DNA of 64,000 nucleotides from Eonycteris spelaea (GCA_003508835.1 PUFA01000708.1:1-64000); one strand, 5' to 3'; positions 36,217-48,242 are shown, numbered from the stretch's first letter. Numbers and translations: made by a program. The notes: generated by a model not told the origin, from the sequence alone.

Positions 36217-36317
36217 ATGCTTCCTGTACCGAGGGGCCCCCGCGGGCCCTGGCGCGCAGGGCAGCGGGCTGGCCCGGCCGGGCAGGCGGCCCGCAGGCTT
36301 TGATCCGCCTGAGCACG
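36217..36317 (+). CDS. MORC4: MORC4 exon 1 (frame disrupted)
   Basis: The human-like start ATG is at 36217 in 'ggccaaaaaaatgcttcctg', and the exon ends at 36317 before a good donor (ACG|GTAGGT). From this ATG the frame runs only 28 codons to a TGA at 36301. The segment matching human residues LYRGAP is in the next frame, and the last residues (IRLST) are in the third. This implies an extra base near codon 3 and a second net frame change near 36280-36303. The frame leading into exon 2 has no ATG in exon 1, so translation would have to start at the exon 2 methionine unless the sequence is wrong. Confidence 0.75.
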
Positions 36318-36423
36318 GTAGGTCGGGGCCAGAGGGGCGACGCGCGCGGCCCGGGCTGTGGGGTCGCGCGGGGGACAGCCCGGCGGCCGAGCTCACCGGG
36401 ACGGGACCTTCTCTCGCCCCCAG

Positions 36424-36496
36424 ATGAGCCCCCGCTACCTACAGAGCAACTCCAGCAGCCACACGCGACCCTTCAGTGCCATCGCGGAGCTGCTAG
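36424..36496 (+). CDS. MORC4: MORC4 exon 2
   Basis: Acceptor 'ctctcgcccccag', donor CTAG|GTGAGT. It encodes MSPRYLQSNSSSHTRPFSAI followed by AELL, identical to human at every residue I recall. The glutamate of AELL is the catalytic base region of ATPase motif I, which continues in exon 3. The first codon is ATG, a possible start if exon 1 cannot be used. It lies within the CpG island. Confidence 0.92.
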
Positions 36497-37852
36497 GTGA
36501 GTGGCGAGGGCGGGCCTGGCCGCGATCCCCGAGAGGCAGTGGTGCCAGCGTGGTGCGAGGACCCTAGAGGAATGTGCGGAGCCGCGCAGGGCGGCCGCGG
36601 CTGGGTGGGCTCGTCGGACCGGCCCCGGCTTCGGCGGAGTAGGGCTTCGGCTCTCCCGCCAGGGATGAGGTTTAGGGGCAAGCCGAGGAAACGAGGTGCG
36701 TCCAAAGAGTTCGGACTCCTGTGTGCTTGTCTTTATGGCTCGTGATATTCCGGGCACTTTGAAGAACTGGATTAATAATCGGAAGGATATATGCGAAAAA
36801 GATCGGACCCCAAGGGCAGGGGATCCGCAGGGAACAGCGACGACGGAAGGCGCCAAACTAGTAAATGAGCATTGTAGTGCTCCGGTAGGGTCATGAAAGG
36901 CTGCAAAATGAAATTCTTGAACTTTGGGGACCGGAGAATCTGAGAATGATGGACATCTCTTAAGAGATGACACGATGCATTTGGCTCCCTGCGACTACGG
37001 AGGGCGGGTCTGTGGTGACGAGCGCCCTCACACCGCTGGAATGAATACTGAGCACTTAACCTCGCTCCACCGATTTGCTTTTAAAGCGTTTTCAATTGAT
37101 CCCTTGAAGCCAAGCAAGTACACCAGCTTTTGCAGTAGTGTGCTAAATAGTGTGTGGAAAACAAGAAGAACAGCATTCCTGGAAAAAAATGCAGCAGCAT
37201 ACAGAGCACATCGTTAACTTTCAACAGTTGAAAGAAAGAGATATTTATGGGCCACGTAGCACAGAACAAAACTCAAAAAAAGGTTTCAAAGCTCCCCACA
37301 TGAGCCCAGTCACTACTTAAGCAATTGGTGTGGCCATGCGTGTGAGTTGTCCAGGAAAAGAAGTTAGTGGACAGCAGGGGATGGTCAAGAGGGTTATTTT
37401 GGAAGGGTGACAGGGACCTTTTATAATTAGTTTGACCATAACACAGAATGCTTACAATATATATGACTGACTTTCGTTAGAGGTAAAGGGGAAAAAAGTG
37501 ACTTAACACATTTTGAATCCAGAGAACAGGGATTATATCTTTACGGTTTTTCACTGTGCCTTGAGTAAAACTGCACAGTGGAATGAGATCTATGTGCATA
37601 TAATTTACAAAAACAAAAGAGGGAAAAGTAACAATTTATGTAGTGGGAAATGGAAGACAAATGTTGTTAGCTCAGTTACATTCTGCAAAACCATATGTAT
37701 CTATGCCAGACTGTGTCCTGAATTTTACCAGTGATTTAAAGTATGTTCCATTGGTAGTTCTGCATAAATGTGATTTTTGTCTTAAGCATTAACTTAAAGA
37801 ACCTAAGCCTGGCCCAAGATGTCCCATATGAGTACAGGTATTATGTGTATTT

Positions 37853-37975
37853 TGTATATATACACACACATATATATATGTGTGTGTGTTGATGTGTATA
37901 TATATATACACACACTCACACACACAAATATATGTATATATACACAACACACATCAACACACATACGTCAGACAC
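37853..37975. repeat. Palindromic TA/TG/CA microsatellite
   Basis: Blocks of (TA)n, (TG)n and (CA)n alternate so that TG-rich parts can pair with CA-rich parts ('tatatatgtgtgtgtg' against 'cacacactcacacacac'). It could form a hairpin or cruciform. Confidence 0.9.
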
Positions 37976-38114
37976 ACAGGTTTAAAACCAAATCACAAGT
38001 ATTTGTGGTCATATTAATAATAAAGAAAAGGGAGAGCAAAGTGTTAACTGGTAATCCAAAGCTTTCATTTTAGGTTTCCTTCAACTGTTTTCTCCTCCAC
38101 TTGTGCATTTTCTA

Positions 38115-38500
38115 GTGAATCATTCATTCCATAATATTTATTGAGTATTCACTGTGGCAAGGCTACCATAGTAGGTACAAAAATTCACTTTTCTAGTAGG
38201 AGAGATCAAATATGTACCAAGGTTTATGCTTTATATAACAACAAAATAGAAAGTGATGTATCAGCAAAGGTATACATACTGAGTACTGTGGGAGTTCAGA
38301 GGAGGGAGGGATGACTTCCAGTTTACCAGGAGAGGAGGATTAGGAAAGGCTTTGTAGATGAGGCGACATTTGAGCTGAGATTTGAAGGATTGGAACATGT
38401 GGATATGGCTGTGGGAGGGAGGGCATTCCAGGCAAAAGGAACAACTGCATGAACAAAGGCATAAAGAATACTGAGAGTTATGTTTAATCAGAGCATGGAG
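38115..38500 (+). repeat. Old mammalian dispersed repeat, family uncertain
   Basis: 'attccataatatttattgag', then 'gcgacatttgagctgagatt' and 'gggcattccaggcaaaagga'. The same block type recurs at 42295-42640, 43680-43960, 56170-56600 and 57690-57990. It is a common old mammalian repeat that I cannot name with confidence. Confidence 0.6.
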
Positions 38501-38559
38501 TTCACAAATAGTCAAAACTCTAGGTCCTTCGAGAGTTCATAAAGAGCTTTCACAAATAC

Positions 38560-38640
38560 ATTTTGAACTTTACCCTTTGAGGTAAATGACATCATCATCA
38601 TCATCATCATCATATTATTATTATTTATTATTATTATATA

Positions 38641-38679
<39 letters not shown>

Positions 38680-38785
38680 TTGACAGATAAGGATACAGAA
38701 GCTCAGAGCATTTAATTGACTTTTCCAAGGTTATATGTCTAGCAAGTGGCAGATCCAGGGCGCAAACACAGGCCTTTTCACTCAA
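38560..38785 (-). repeat. MIR (antisense) with ATC expansion
   Basis: After 'ccctttgaggtaaatg', an (ATC)n/(ATT)n array (38590-38680) replaces the middle. 'tgacagataaggatacagaa', 'gctcagagcatttaattgac' and 'gtctagcaagtggcagatcc' then complete a reverse-complement MIR. The trinucleotide array seems to have grown inside the SINE. Confidence 0.8.
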
Positions 38786-38789
38786 AGTA

Positions 38790-39140
38790 AGTAGGGAATG
38801 AGGTTCGAAAGGCGAACTGGAATCAGGTTGTGACTGGGGGTTTGGGTGTTTGACCTTTTAGTCTGAAGTTTTCTGAGCAGGGGAATGCCATGATCAGAGC
38901 TGTGCACCAGGAAGTTTATCTTGTAGCAGTATATAAGGTGGGTTGGAAAGAGAGAGAGATATGGCTTTGAAAGACTGGTTAAGACTTCTCACAATAATCC
39001 AAATGAGAGGGAATACTCTGTAATCTAAGAAAGTGACAGTGGGAATAAATAGCAACATGCGAGAGAGCCTAGAGAATGTATAGGGTGAAAGAGAGGAGGG
39101 ATGAAAAATGACTTTCAAATTTCAAACTCGAGGTCATTTG
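38790..39140 (+). repeat. Old dispersed repeat continuation
   Basis: 'gggaatgccatgatcagagc', 'agacttctcacaataatcca' and 'gaaagtgacagtgggaataa' follow the order of the downstream part of the repeat at 38115-38500, so the MIR is probably inserted into a longer copy. Confidence 0.5.
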
Positions 39141-39429
39141 AATGCTGACACTATGTGTGTATATAGAGAGAACAGAGGAGAACAGTAGCTTGTGTCAGAA
39201 GATGATCACTTTAATCTTAGATGAGGATGCTTTTAGATACTTGCAAGATGTCTGTAGGGCAACAGCTTGGCCCTGGCCAACTTGCAGGAATCTGCATAGG
39301 CCAGTCTCCTGGGACAGAAGGGGATGGGAGGCTTGTGAAGTGCTATCTCAAAGCCATCTCCCCACTCACCATCCTGCTTCTCCAGGGAGGCTGTTATGGG
39401 ACAGTTTCTCATTGCTTCTCAGATTCTGA

Positions 39430-41600
39430 TGAGTGTGGGGCTTCTATTTCAATGCTTTTTTTAGAAGACTGGGATTGGATGGACCATGTTAAGGGATATA
39501 AGATAGATTGCCTGTTACCTGGCTTTCCATGCTCTTGCTTAAGTGGTGGGCAAGGGGAGGTAGAGTTAGGGTCCTCCACTAAGGGTAACATGGGCCAGAT
39601 TAGGAGAGATAAAACCCTTTGGGATCTGATAGCACATGAAATTGTGTGAGGTTAGGGTAAAAAGACATCCCAGAATCTGTTAGTGCAGCTCTTGCCTAAG
39701 TGGTGGACGAGGGGAGGGAAGGAGGGTTTCCTTCAGTGTTTGACCTGTTCATAAGGCTGGGTGTGCTGGGCAATAGGATAAAATAGATTTCCTGGGATCT
39801 GGTAGCATTTGCTAAGTGCGGATAAATTTTTGGAAGGTTAAGTAAGCAGCAGGAGGTGAGATTGGTGCCTTATTATTATAAGTTCATTGTTGAGGCTGAT
39901 TTTGTTATTATTATTTTATGTGTTGAAGCCAAGTGAGATGCCACTTAAAACTGAAATTAAGTGCAAAGCTGTACATACTGCTGCTGGTACTGCTGCAGCC
40001 CAGCTGCAGATTTCTTGTTCCCTGCTGTTCCAGCTGACCCTGGCCTCTTGGCATGCCCCCACCCCCTGTACTCCACCAGCTTCCAGTCAGGGAGATAAAA
40101 TGTTTAGCTGCTCCTGGCTGCTACCTTGTAACTCCTGAAGTGTCCATGTTAAAACTCCTTGGTGTGTTCCTGTGAAAAAAAAGCACCTAGTAAAACCTTT
40201 GGGCAAAATTTGGGGTAAAGAGGAAAAAAGTGAAAGTGATTTTTTGGAGGCCTACAAGCTGATTTCATTGAATGCACTGCTGCAATTAGAATTGATATGT
40301 TATATGTTTTGAACTGTGAATGTTCATAAAGTGTTAGAAAAATTTTCTCTATATCTGAAGTTTTCAAAGTAGAAATGATGTCCTGTTAGTTGACAAGTTA
40401 AAGGTATCAGTCTCAATGGCCCTGGCTTCCTGCCAACAGGAGTGACCGATGGGTCCTAAAACAATTCAGGGCCTGCTTGCCAAGTAGTTCCTTGAAATAA
40501 TGTAGGCAGCTTGATAATTCTGATTCCTCTTGTCAGTTAAAGGGAAAAACAAAAACAAAACACTGCTGCCTCTTATATAAAGTAAAACATGTATTTCTAA
40601 TAAAGCCACTCTTGCGTGTCAAAATTATAATTCCTACCAAAAGTTGGCCCCCTGATTTACCACATGACACAGGGTTTTGGCCACATCCAGTCCTTAAAGA
40701 TTGACTACATCAGACCTCTTAACCCCCTTCTGGGACCATTGGTGATGCCTTCTGTTAAGACTATTTCGGGCTACAATCAGTGACAGTTTTATCACTGGCT
40801 CTGGTGACATCATTGTGGTCCTTGAAACTAATCTGTGTTTTTTATTTGATGACCATTCAACAGATCCAAGTAGTTATAACTGATACTGTTAATTGTGTTG
40901 TAGAAATTGATATTTTGGATATGTGTAATACTTTTCTTGCTTGTAAGGATGTTCCTAGTATATAATGCCACAATTTCAACAGTGGTAGTGGGACCAATAT
41001 ACAGCCAGCCCTGCAGCTAGATCTCTCAGCCCAGCTACATGTTATCAGTAAAGCAGTATAAGATGTTAGGGAAAGGGAAGAGGGTGGAAGGGAAGGTCTC
41101 AGTCTTGATTAAAGAGCTAATAGAGACAGGAGTACTTAAGGAACCTATCCAACAGCTGGCACAAACTGCCCTCCCACTTTGGCCATTGAGTCCTAATGAG
41201 ACTTCTTTACTGCATGTGTCAGTGACTGACAATTACGTGAACTAGCACCTCTGGCAAAAAGATGTGGCCACTAGACAATGGCACGCTCTGGGTATGGACA
41301 TGGCGCATATGTTAGAATATGGCTATATTCGATGTCTTCAGAGTCTTAAATAACCCATTGTGTAGACCTAACTCAGGAGGAATCGTGAAACTTTCTCTAT
41401 TTTTTTTTAATTCTATGCCCTCCATTTAATGAGGGTTGGACTGCCTCACCTTTAATATTACAGAGTAGTACCCAAGTAGAATCACTCTTTCTTTCTAAGC
41501 AAGCTTCTTACCATTGTTGGGATCGAGGCAAGCAATTAAATGTTTTGATTTTAACCCCTTATTCTTTTAACACCTCTTAGGCTATAAACAGAGATGGTGA
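39430..41600 (+). mobile_element. Degraded retroviral-like stretch
   Basis: Two diverged copies of a unit lie at about 39,520-39,640 and 39,680-39,810 (shared 'aagtggtgg', 'gggatctg', 'tagca'). Further on, 41039-41245 translates to 'KVSVLIKELIETGVL' followed by 'PLWPLSPNETS', which resembles the start of a retroviral reverse transcriptase fingers region. No catalytic motif, LTR pair or intact frame is visible. Assignment to an old ERV is tentative. Confidence 0.4.
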
Positions 41601-42074
41601 TGATATCTGTGTTCTTTAACAGAGGAGGTATAAAAAAGTCGAAAATATATTTTTCACAAATAAACTATAATGTATGTAATATGCATCTGTTTATACCAAA
41701 ATTGGGATTCACCTCTTCACAGCCACCCTTTACTTTATGTGTACATGAACAGTAACGTGGCTAAAAGATAAAAAGTAAAGAAATTAAAACTGAGTAAAAT
41801 GCTTTGTATATAGGGGAGTTATTTTTCCCACAGACCCTGAAGTTTGAAGGGAGGAAGGTAGACTTCAGATCAGTCGTTACATAAAATCTAGAAATTAGCT
41901 TATAACCTCATCTGCCATCATATCTGTTGTTCTCTATAACCTAGTACGTGCACTACCTTTAATGCTTCCTGCTCACTTCCTGGAACATTTTCTATGTCTG
42001 AAGGACACTGAACTAGAAATTTTAATAGAATATAGAAAAAGAGGTCTAATATCACAGATTTCTACCTTTTGCAG

Positions 42075-42206
42075 ATAACGCTGTAGATCCAGATGTATCC
42101 GCCAGGACGGTCTTCATAGATGTTGAAGAGGTCAAAATAAATCTTGTTTGACCTTTACTGATGATGGATGTGGGATGACACCTCATAAACTACACAGAAT
42201 GCTCAG
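42075..42206 (+). CDS. MORC4: MORC4 exon 3 (1-bp deletion)
   Basis: Acceptor 'ctaccttttgcag', donor CTCAG|GTACAA. It encodes DNAVDPDVSARTVFIDVEEV in frame, including the Asn of ATPase motif I. The sequence then reads 'gtcaaaataaatc' where one more base is expected (human residues VKNKS), so the frame shifts and meets TGA at 42149-42151. In the shifted frame the exon continues perfectly as SCLTFTDDGCGMTPHKLHRM, with the DxGxG nucleotide-binding motif II. Its length is 132 bp where 133 would keep phase. Damage at this point removes motif II and everything after. Confidence 0.9.
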
Positions 42207-45200
42207 GTACAAATATCTCTATTCTCTTTCTCTTGTCTTGAGTTCATGAACTCTATTTAAGGCTTAATGATTTTCTTTAATATTTTACTTTCCCTTTATT
42301 TGTTCGGCAAGTATTTATTGAACATCTGTTATGTGCCAGGGCAGTGGTTATGAAATAAACACTTCTTGCCTGCAGAGAACTTACAGTCTAGCTGGCATTT
42401 CAGAAAATTAAGGAGTAATCATTAAAAAATAAGCGTGATAGGAAAATATAGGATGCAATGGGATAAATCAACAGAGAAACCTAATCTGATCCAGGAGGTC
42501 AGGACAAGTCTCATAGATGAAGTGATTTTTATGCTTGAGATCTAAGGGTGAGCAGTAGAATTTCACAAGGTAAAAGCAAGGGGCAAGGAATGAAAGTTCA
42601 GGCAGAGAGAAAAGCAAGTGTAAAGAGAGGCCTTCACTGGTCTGAGACCTTCTCCGTTTTTATTAACCTAAACTCACTTTTAGATCAGAAGTATTAGAAT
42701 TGGGATGATTTGGGGGTTAAACCATGAACATACCTGCGTATGATCAAGCCCCCTGAAAGGTATATAGAAGGCATTCATACAGTCTTTGAAGGTTTTGCAG
42801 TAGAATTGCAAAGTTAGGAAATTCTCTTTTCTAACTGCTGAACGTGGTGATATAGATTTCTCTTACCACTCCGGTCCATTTAATTACTTGAAAAGGTTTG
42901 TAGTCAAGAATGTAACTTCTTACTTTATTATCTTACATATCACGCAGTGAAAGATGAGCATTTCCTTAATTCCTTTCTTCTTTCTTCCTTTTTTAGTAGA
43001 TGAGGTAAATTACTCTCCAGGTGACCTCCTGAACGACTATATGAAGCATGAGTAACAATGGAGGGATTCTGTGGAGAGGGAAAGGGATTCAAACTATGGA
43101 AATGGAAAATATTCATTTGGTTGTAGTTCTCTTTGAAGCTATTCTGATTCTGTAACCCTGTTTGTAGGGAAATCCCTCTGATCCATCAAAGAAAAGGAAT
43201 GAAATTTGGGCACAACCAATTATAAATTTGGTTATGTTTTAAACACTCAGCAGTCTGTGTACCTTGTGTCTCAGATCCTCATAATTCGAAGAATATTTGC
43301 GGAAAGCTTCTGGAAATGAGATAAGAATGTGGCCAGTAAGTTGGTGAATTATGGAGCTGGCCCTGTCTTTTAACTTTTGGATCACTTTCATCTCTTAAAG
43401 TTAATATTTATATTAAGAAAAATACAATTTTAGGTGGGATAGAAGCAGATATTTATGTATCTAATTCTTTATGTACTGGCTTTTTTCTCCCTAAGCCATC
43501 TTCTTAATGACTCTTTCCCTCTACACCTTATCCCAGTGACATGGGTGTCAAATGGTGGGCACAGCAAATCCTACTGCCTTCCATTTTGTCACGGAACTTC
43601 TTTTGTGAAAGTCGGTGCTTAGAGTGACAAGGCAGGAGGAAGGAGGCGGGTAATTTCAAAATAATTGCTACAATTTTTATTCTAGATTCATTCAACAAAT
43701 TTTTACTGAACACCTATATGAATGTCATTGGAGATAAAGTGGTGAACCAGACAGACATGATCCTTGCTCTCAAGGGGCTGACAGTTTAGTGAGAAATATA
43801 GAAAAAGATTGACCAGTAATACAACTAAATAGGCTCTCTCCCACCTGGTGATAAGTGCTACGAAGGAAGAGTACATTTTCTATGAGTGCATATAACAGAG
43901 GGATCTGTCTAATCTTTAGACTCAAAAAGTGCTACTCTGAAGAAATAACATTTGAGTTGTAACACAGAGGATGAGTATCATCCATTTAAAATTTTGTTCC
44001 TTTCCCAAGGAACAAAACAGACCAAAACAGGCAGAAAATTCTTTAGCCATAGAATTTTTTGGCATCATCATGGCAATTTGAGCTGGGCGATTTCCCCTCA
44101 TATTTAAAAATTAATTTTAGAGAAATTTTCAGTGAGTCCTATGTTATGTAGAGTAATTATGCTGGATTTATTTTTGATGGTATCTTAAAACATACTTGAA
44201 TCCATTAGAAGATCCCGTGTATTGAGAAAAGATCACTTATTCCAATCATAACTTGTAGCCAAAGATTCCACTTACAACAATTTCTTTTTCAAATGATTGA
44301 ACTTTAGAGGTAGCTTTGAAAAATATTATTAAGTATACTAATATTTTGGGGGGTTGGGGCATATTACTTTTATATTTGAAAAACTAATAGAGATAGTCAT
44401 GCAAAATTATGAAGCCTACAGAAATTCTGTTTGATCTATAACATTTTTTTAAGCCTAGCCACATTTTCCAGCTCTTTAGGCTACTCTTCCCATTTTCAGG
44501 CTAATAAAATAGTTGTGTAATTGCAGCAACAGTTTCTCCCATAAATACAGAATCCATGAAAATCAAATTAAAAAGGAAAAGCCTATCATCGAATTTCTTT
44601 AAGACCCATAATTAATACTCTTTAAATGCTGAGATTAGTGTATGAACCAGCTAATCTTTATATTCAGCTGACTTTTTTAGCAAGGTGGAAATCCTCTTCT
44701 TTCAAAGGTCAAGGATTAAAAGCAGCCACAGGTCTGCGGATTAAAGGTATTTGCTCCCTCCACTCAGAAGCACATTTCCCAGTAGATCTATTCTAAAACA
44801 ACGGCCAGAGAATAATAGTGTGCTTAGCAGTCTTTCATTACGTTATATTACATATTACATTACCAATATATCTAGGAAACAGCAGTGTCCGCCCTTGTAT
44901 GTCCATGGATTTCCTAAGGTTTGTTTCATTGGTCAGAGCCCAGTTTAAATTTACTTCTCTAGATTCTAGAATCTTGACATTTTAAGGAACTCAGGAGCAA
45001 GCAGCTGTCTTCCTTGATTCTACTCAAAGAGCTGGTATTCAAGCCCCCTTGCTGTGTAAACACCGTTGTCTCCTACATAAGAAGATAGAACAGGACTTAC
45101 TAGTGAAGAAAAACCTAAGCCAAGATATCTCTGTGGAAAATGAATGTGCTATACCAAACCATATAAAATTTATTTCTACCATTCTACTATTTATCATGAG

Positions 45201-46189
45201 GGCTTTTCTATTAGTTATTTGATTGGTATTTGGCATCCACTCTTCTGTTTTCAGTTAAAAAAATACCTAACATGGAACATTAAGTGGAATAAAAGAACAC
45301 GGGAAGAATTAAGTGGAACATCTCAACAACATCCAGAGCTTCCAGCTCCTCTCTTCTCATTATTCTTATCCTTTTCTATTTCTGGTTCAGGCCCTGCCCT
45401 ACGCTTACCTTCTTAACCATAGCCATGTGATGTCCCCAAACTAAGTAACACAATGAGGGTTTATACTTAAAAAGAAAGGCAGAAGAGGCAGGGATGGCTA
45501 GGAAATTAAGAGTAATATAGTCTACCTATTTTCACCACTTTTTCTTGATCACTTAACTGAAGCTTTTGAGGCATTAGAGAAGATTTAAGTCCAGATATCC
45601 ATATAGATACATTTCACATGGTAGGTTACTGCTTATGAAGAGCCCTGAATTTTAGATATTACATTAGATCTGAAGTAGAACTAGAGGATAGCACATGACA
45701 ATTCTCAGAGTGACTTCTAGAGTTAGCTTAAAGTTAAAGTTTGAATACTGCTCTATAGTGTGCATACAGTGTATAATTTAATCATCATAATGACTGTATC
45801 TTTTCTAGCCAATTCTTCCACAAGAGGAATAGGAATGACTAAATCTTACTGACTTCTCTAAGTTTATTTCCTGGAATACTAAGGCCCATAGACAGCAGAA
45901 ACTCAGGTTCTTTTGGGATTTTCAAAGGAACTACTGCCCTAAAAATTGCCTTTTCCTGTGGTTAGATTTATTTGTAGGATACACAAAGCTTCTGTCAAGT
46001 GTCTATTCTAGAAAGACTTAATAGTATCATCGTATAGCACTTTGAAATATAAAAGTAAAAGTTTACTCTTAGGGAGTAAACCAGGCAACTCAACCCTGCT
46101 CAAAAGAGTGAGAACCAAGGCCACGCTGCTCAGATATGGCATATAGAGTGTCTAGTTTATTAATGGAGAAGTATCTAATCTGTAATATA

Positions 46190-46322
46190 AAAATCTTTCT
46201 TTAGACTGTAAACCACACTGGCAAGAATCATGTCTCTTTTATTAACTGTTGTGTCTCTAGTGCTTAACACAATGCATACATAGCACATAGTAGGTACTTG
46301 GCAAATATTTGATGAATGAATG
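46190..46322 (+). repeat. L2 LINE 3' end
   Basis: 'agactgtaaaccacactggc', 'gtgtctctagtgcttaacac' and 'atttgatgaatgaatgg' match the conserved L2 3' tail in order. Confidence 0.75.
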
Positions 46323-46740
46323 GTAGTGTACAACATTGTAAATTTTGTCAATCTGGAGAGAAGCAATCGTTAACATTAGTTTTATTTGTGGTGAGGGAAG
46401 ATGTTTGAGGAAGATAATCATTATTTTCTTGATTTCGTATCTTTAATATTTTTGGTTCTATTATTTTGTTGTGTGTTTGAATGGAGAATATATGCAAGGG
46501 AAAAGATCTGGCCCCAGATTAAGCTGCTCATAAAGGGCTAGAGAATTTGTTGAATTGATTCAGTGAAAAGCTTTTAATATAACAAGACAGACTTTATACT
46601 GCAGCTGTTTGAGGATATTCAGAGGAAGAACTACCTATTTTTATCCCTCGCTCACATTCCAATAAACTGTCCCAGCATATGGAGCAGAGGGTAAGAATTG
46701 GAAGGGTTGTATTTTGGGTGGAGAGTTGAAATTGTAAGGG

Positions 46741-46743
<3 letters not shown>

Positions 46744-46789
<46 letters not shown>
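46744..46789. repeat. (TG)n microsatellite
   Basis: About 23 uninterrupted TG units in MORC4 intron 3. Confidence 0.97.
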
Positions 46790-46790
<1 letters not shown>

Positions 46791-47276
46791 TGTCCTCTGG
46801 CTTTTAGATGTGTGTGGATGCCTAGTCTAGTACCTGTAACCAGTGCCATTATCTGGTACTTTTGTTACCCTCTCTAGGGTGTACTCTGATATAACCACCC
46901 TTTTAACCTTACTAATAACAGTCAGAGTCATTTTATCTAGACAAGAAAGACAGCTACCCATGGCCTTCTCCAGCTATCTCTGTTAGTAAAACGAAGCCAC
47001 CTTTACATTTATAAAGTGTGACTCTAATGTAGTAGACATGTTTATGTATACATAAAGCACACCGGAAAATCAGTCTCATTACCCCATATTAATTTCCTAT
47101 GTTTTCAACTTACTGGTTTTTCCCAGAGGTATCAGAAGTAAGAAAAAAGGGGGAGTTTTTACAAGTATTCTTCATTTGTAAGCTAAACATTCTGCCTGTC
47201 ACCTATCTTGGGATGCTTTTTTTACCTTACTTGTTTCTTTTTTTCTGATTTCTTTTTTTTTCTTTTATAATTACAG

Positions 47277-47493
47277 CTTTGGTTTTACAGATAAAGTAAT
47301 AAAGAAGAGCCAGTGTCCCATCGGGGTCTTTGGTAATGGTTTCAAGTCAGGTTCCATGCGACTAGGAAAGGATGCTATTGTCTTCACCAAGAATGGGGGT
47401 ACTCTCACTGTTGGACTCCTATCACAGACCTACCTGGAACGTGTCCAGGCCCAGGCAGTTATTGTACCAATTGTTTCCATTCCAACCAGCAAA
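47277..47493 (+). CDS. MORC4: MORC4 exon 4 (two 1-bp insertions, GC donor)
   Basis: Acceptor 'cttttataattacag'. It encodes [20 protein letters not shown] then [20 protein letters not shown] with ATPase motif III (GNGFKSG), and continues to QAVIVPIV as in human. An extra T (within 47474-47476) and an extra C (within 47482-47483) then break the stretch corresponding to human PFNQQN. The exon is 217 bp where 215 would keep phase. The expected donor reads CAAA|GCAATA, a GC rather than GT and a poor match to known GC donors. Reading through, the frame stops at 47539. Confidence 0.85.
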
Positions 47494-48242
47494 GCAATAT
47501 CCTTTTTGGAAATGGAGAATGTTGGTGAAAAATTAGTCTAATCTGACTGTTTTGATAGAAACCTCTTGTTTCTTCAGGTCAAATCTGACTATTAAGTTTT
47601 AATATTTAAAGAGTTATTCAGCTGTCTTAAATTTAACTGGAACTTCCCCCTATTAATAAATTTTGAAAATAAGTGGACCATTGATCAAAGCTTAGAAATG
47701 TTTTTGATGTATGGGAATTTTCATTGTTATATGACTCGATCTGTTACCCCTACCACCACCACCGCCACTCCCTTGGTGAAGTTCTCTTTTTAACCCCTAA
47801 GGGTAGCTACATTTGCATTATACCCCTAGAAACATTCTATTCATCAGCTTATGTGATGGCTGAATGGCTCATTTCTCCAGACCTGGACTAGCTATTATTT
47901 CTGTTAGATACCAAGTGTCTTGACCCAAGCAGTATAGCAGCAAATTTGAACTTATTTCTTCCAAAAAAGTCTGAAAATTCAGCCTTTAATTTATTTCCTA
48001 AATATAGGATTGTCTTTATTTACATTGTATCTTTGAAGCTGTATTCTATAGGGGTAACTAGTTTTTGTGTTTGTCTTTAACAGCCTTTCTTTATTTTCCC
48101 CTTTCTTTTCTTCTGTAGCAATAATGCCCATGCTTTATGCCTCTGTTTATATTTTGTCCGAACATGCAACCCAAAAGGTAAATCTTCCTAGCTGATAGCA
48201 TCCTCTTAAAATATTAATTTTCCTTTGACTATATTTGGTTTT
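47494..48242 (+). other. MORC4: MORC4 intron 4 (both splice sites abnormal)
   Basis: A short intron of about 750 bp that begins GC and has no AG immediately before the exon 5 homology. No repeat was recognised. Confidence 0.6.

Larger units (their letters stand above)
35835..36690 (+). promoter_or_regulatory. MORC4: CpG island promoter of MORC4
   Basis: The sequence becomes abruptly GC- and CpG-rich here, unlike the AT-rich surroundings. It covers the region upstream of exon 1, exon 1, intron 1 and exon 2. There is no obvious TATA box, so a dispersed housekeeping-type start is likely; the exact start is not visible. A C-run (35840-35873) that could form a G-quadruplex on the minus strand lies at its upstream edge. 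Confidence 0.85.
36497..42074 (+). other. MORC4: MORC4 intron 2
   Basis: About 5.6 kb. About 36,500-36,690 is still CpG island. It then holds a TA/CA-rich microsatellite, old repeats, a MIR with an ATC expansion and a degraded retroviral-like stretch, listed separately. The remaining parts (about 36,700-37,840, 39,140-39,430, 41,600-42,070) show nothing I can name. Confidence 0.7.
42207..47276 (+). other. MORC4: MORC4 intron 3
   Basis: About 5.1 kb, with old repeats at 42295-42640 and 43680-43960 ('attcattcaacaaatttttac'), an L2 tail and a (TG)n. About 43,970-46,180 and 46,800-47,270 contain nothing I can identify. Confidence 0.7.

Noticed and set aside
35894..36567. Several long frames on both strands in the CpG island
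   Set aside because: GC-rich DNA lacks stop codons by composition. Only the parts matching MORC4 have support, and the longest + strand frame starts at a GTG rather than an ATG.
38590..38680. Regular repeats that could suggest a CRISPR-like array
   Set aside because: They are pure trinucleotide repeats without spacers, in a mammalian intron.
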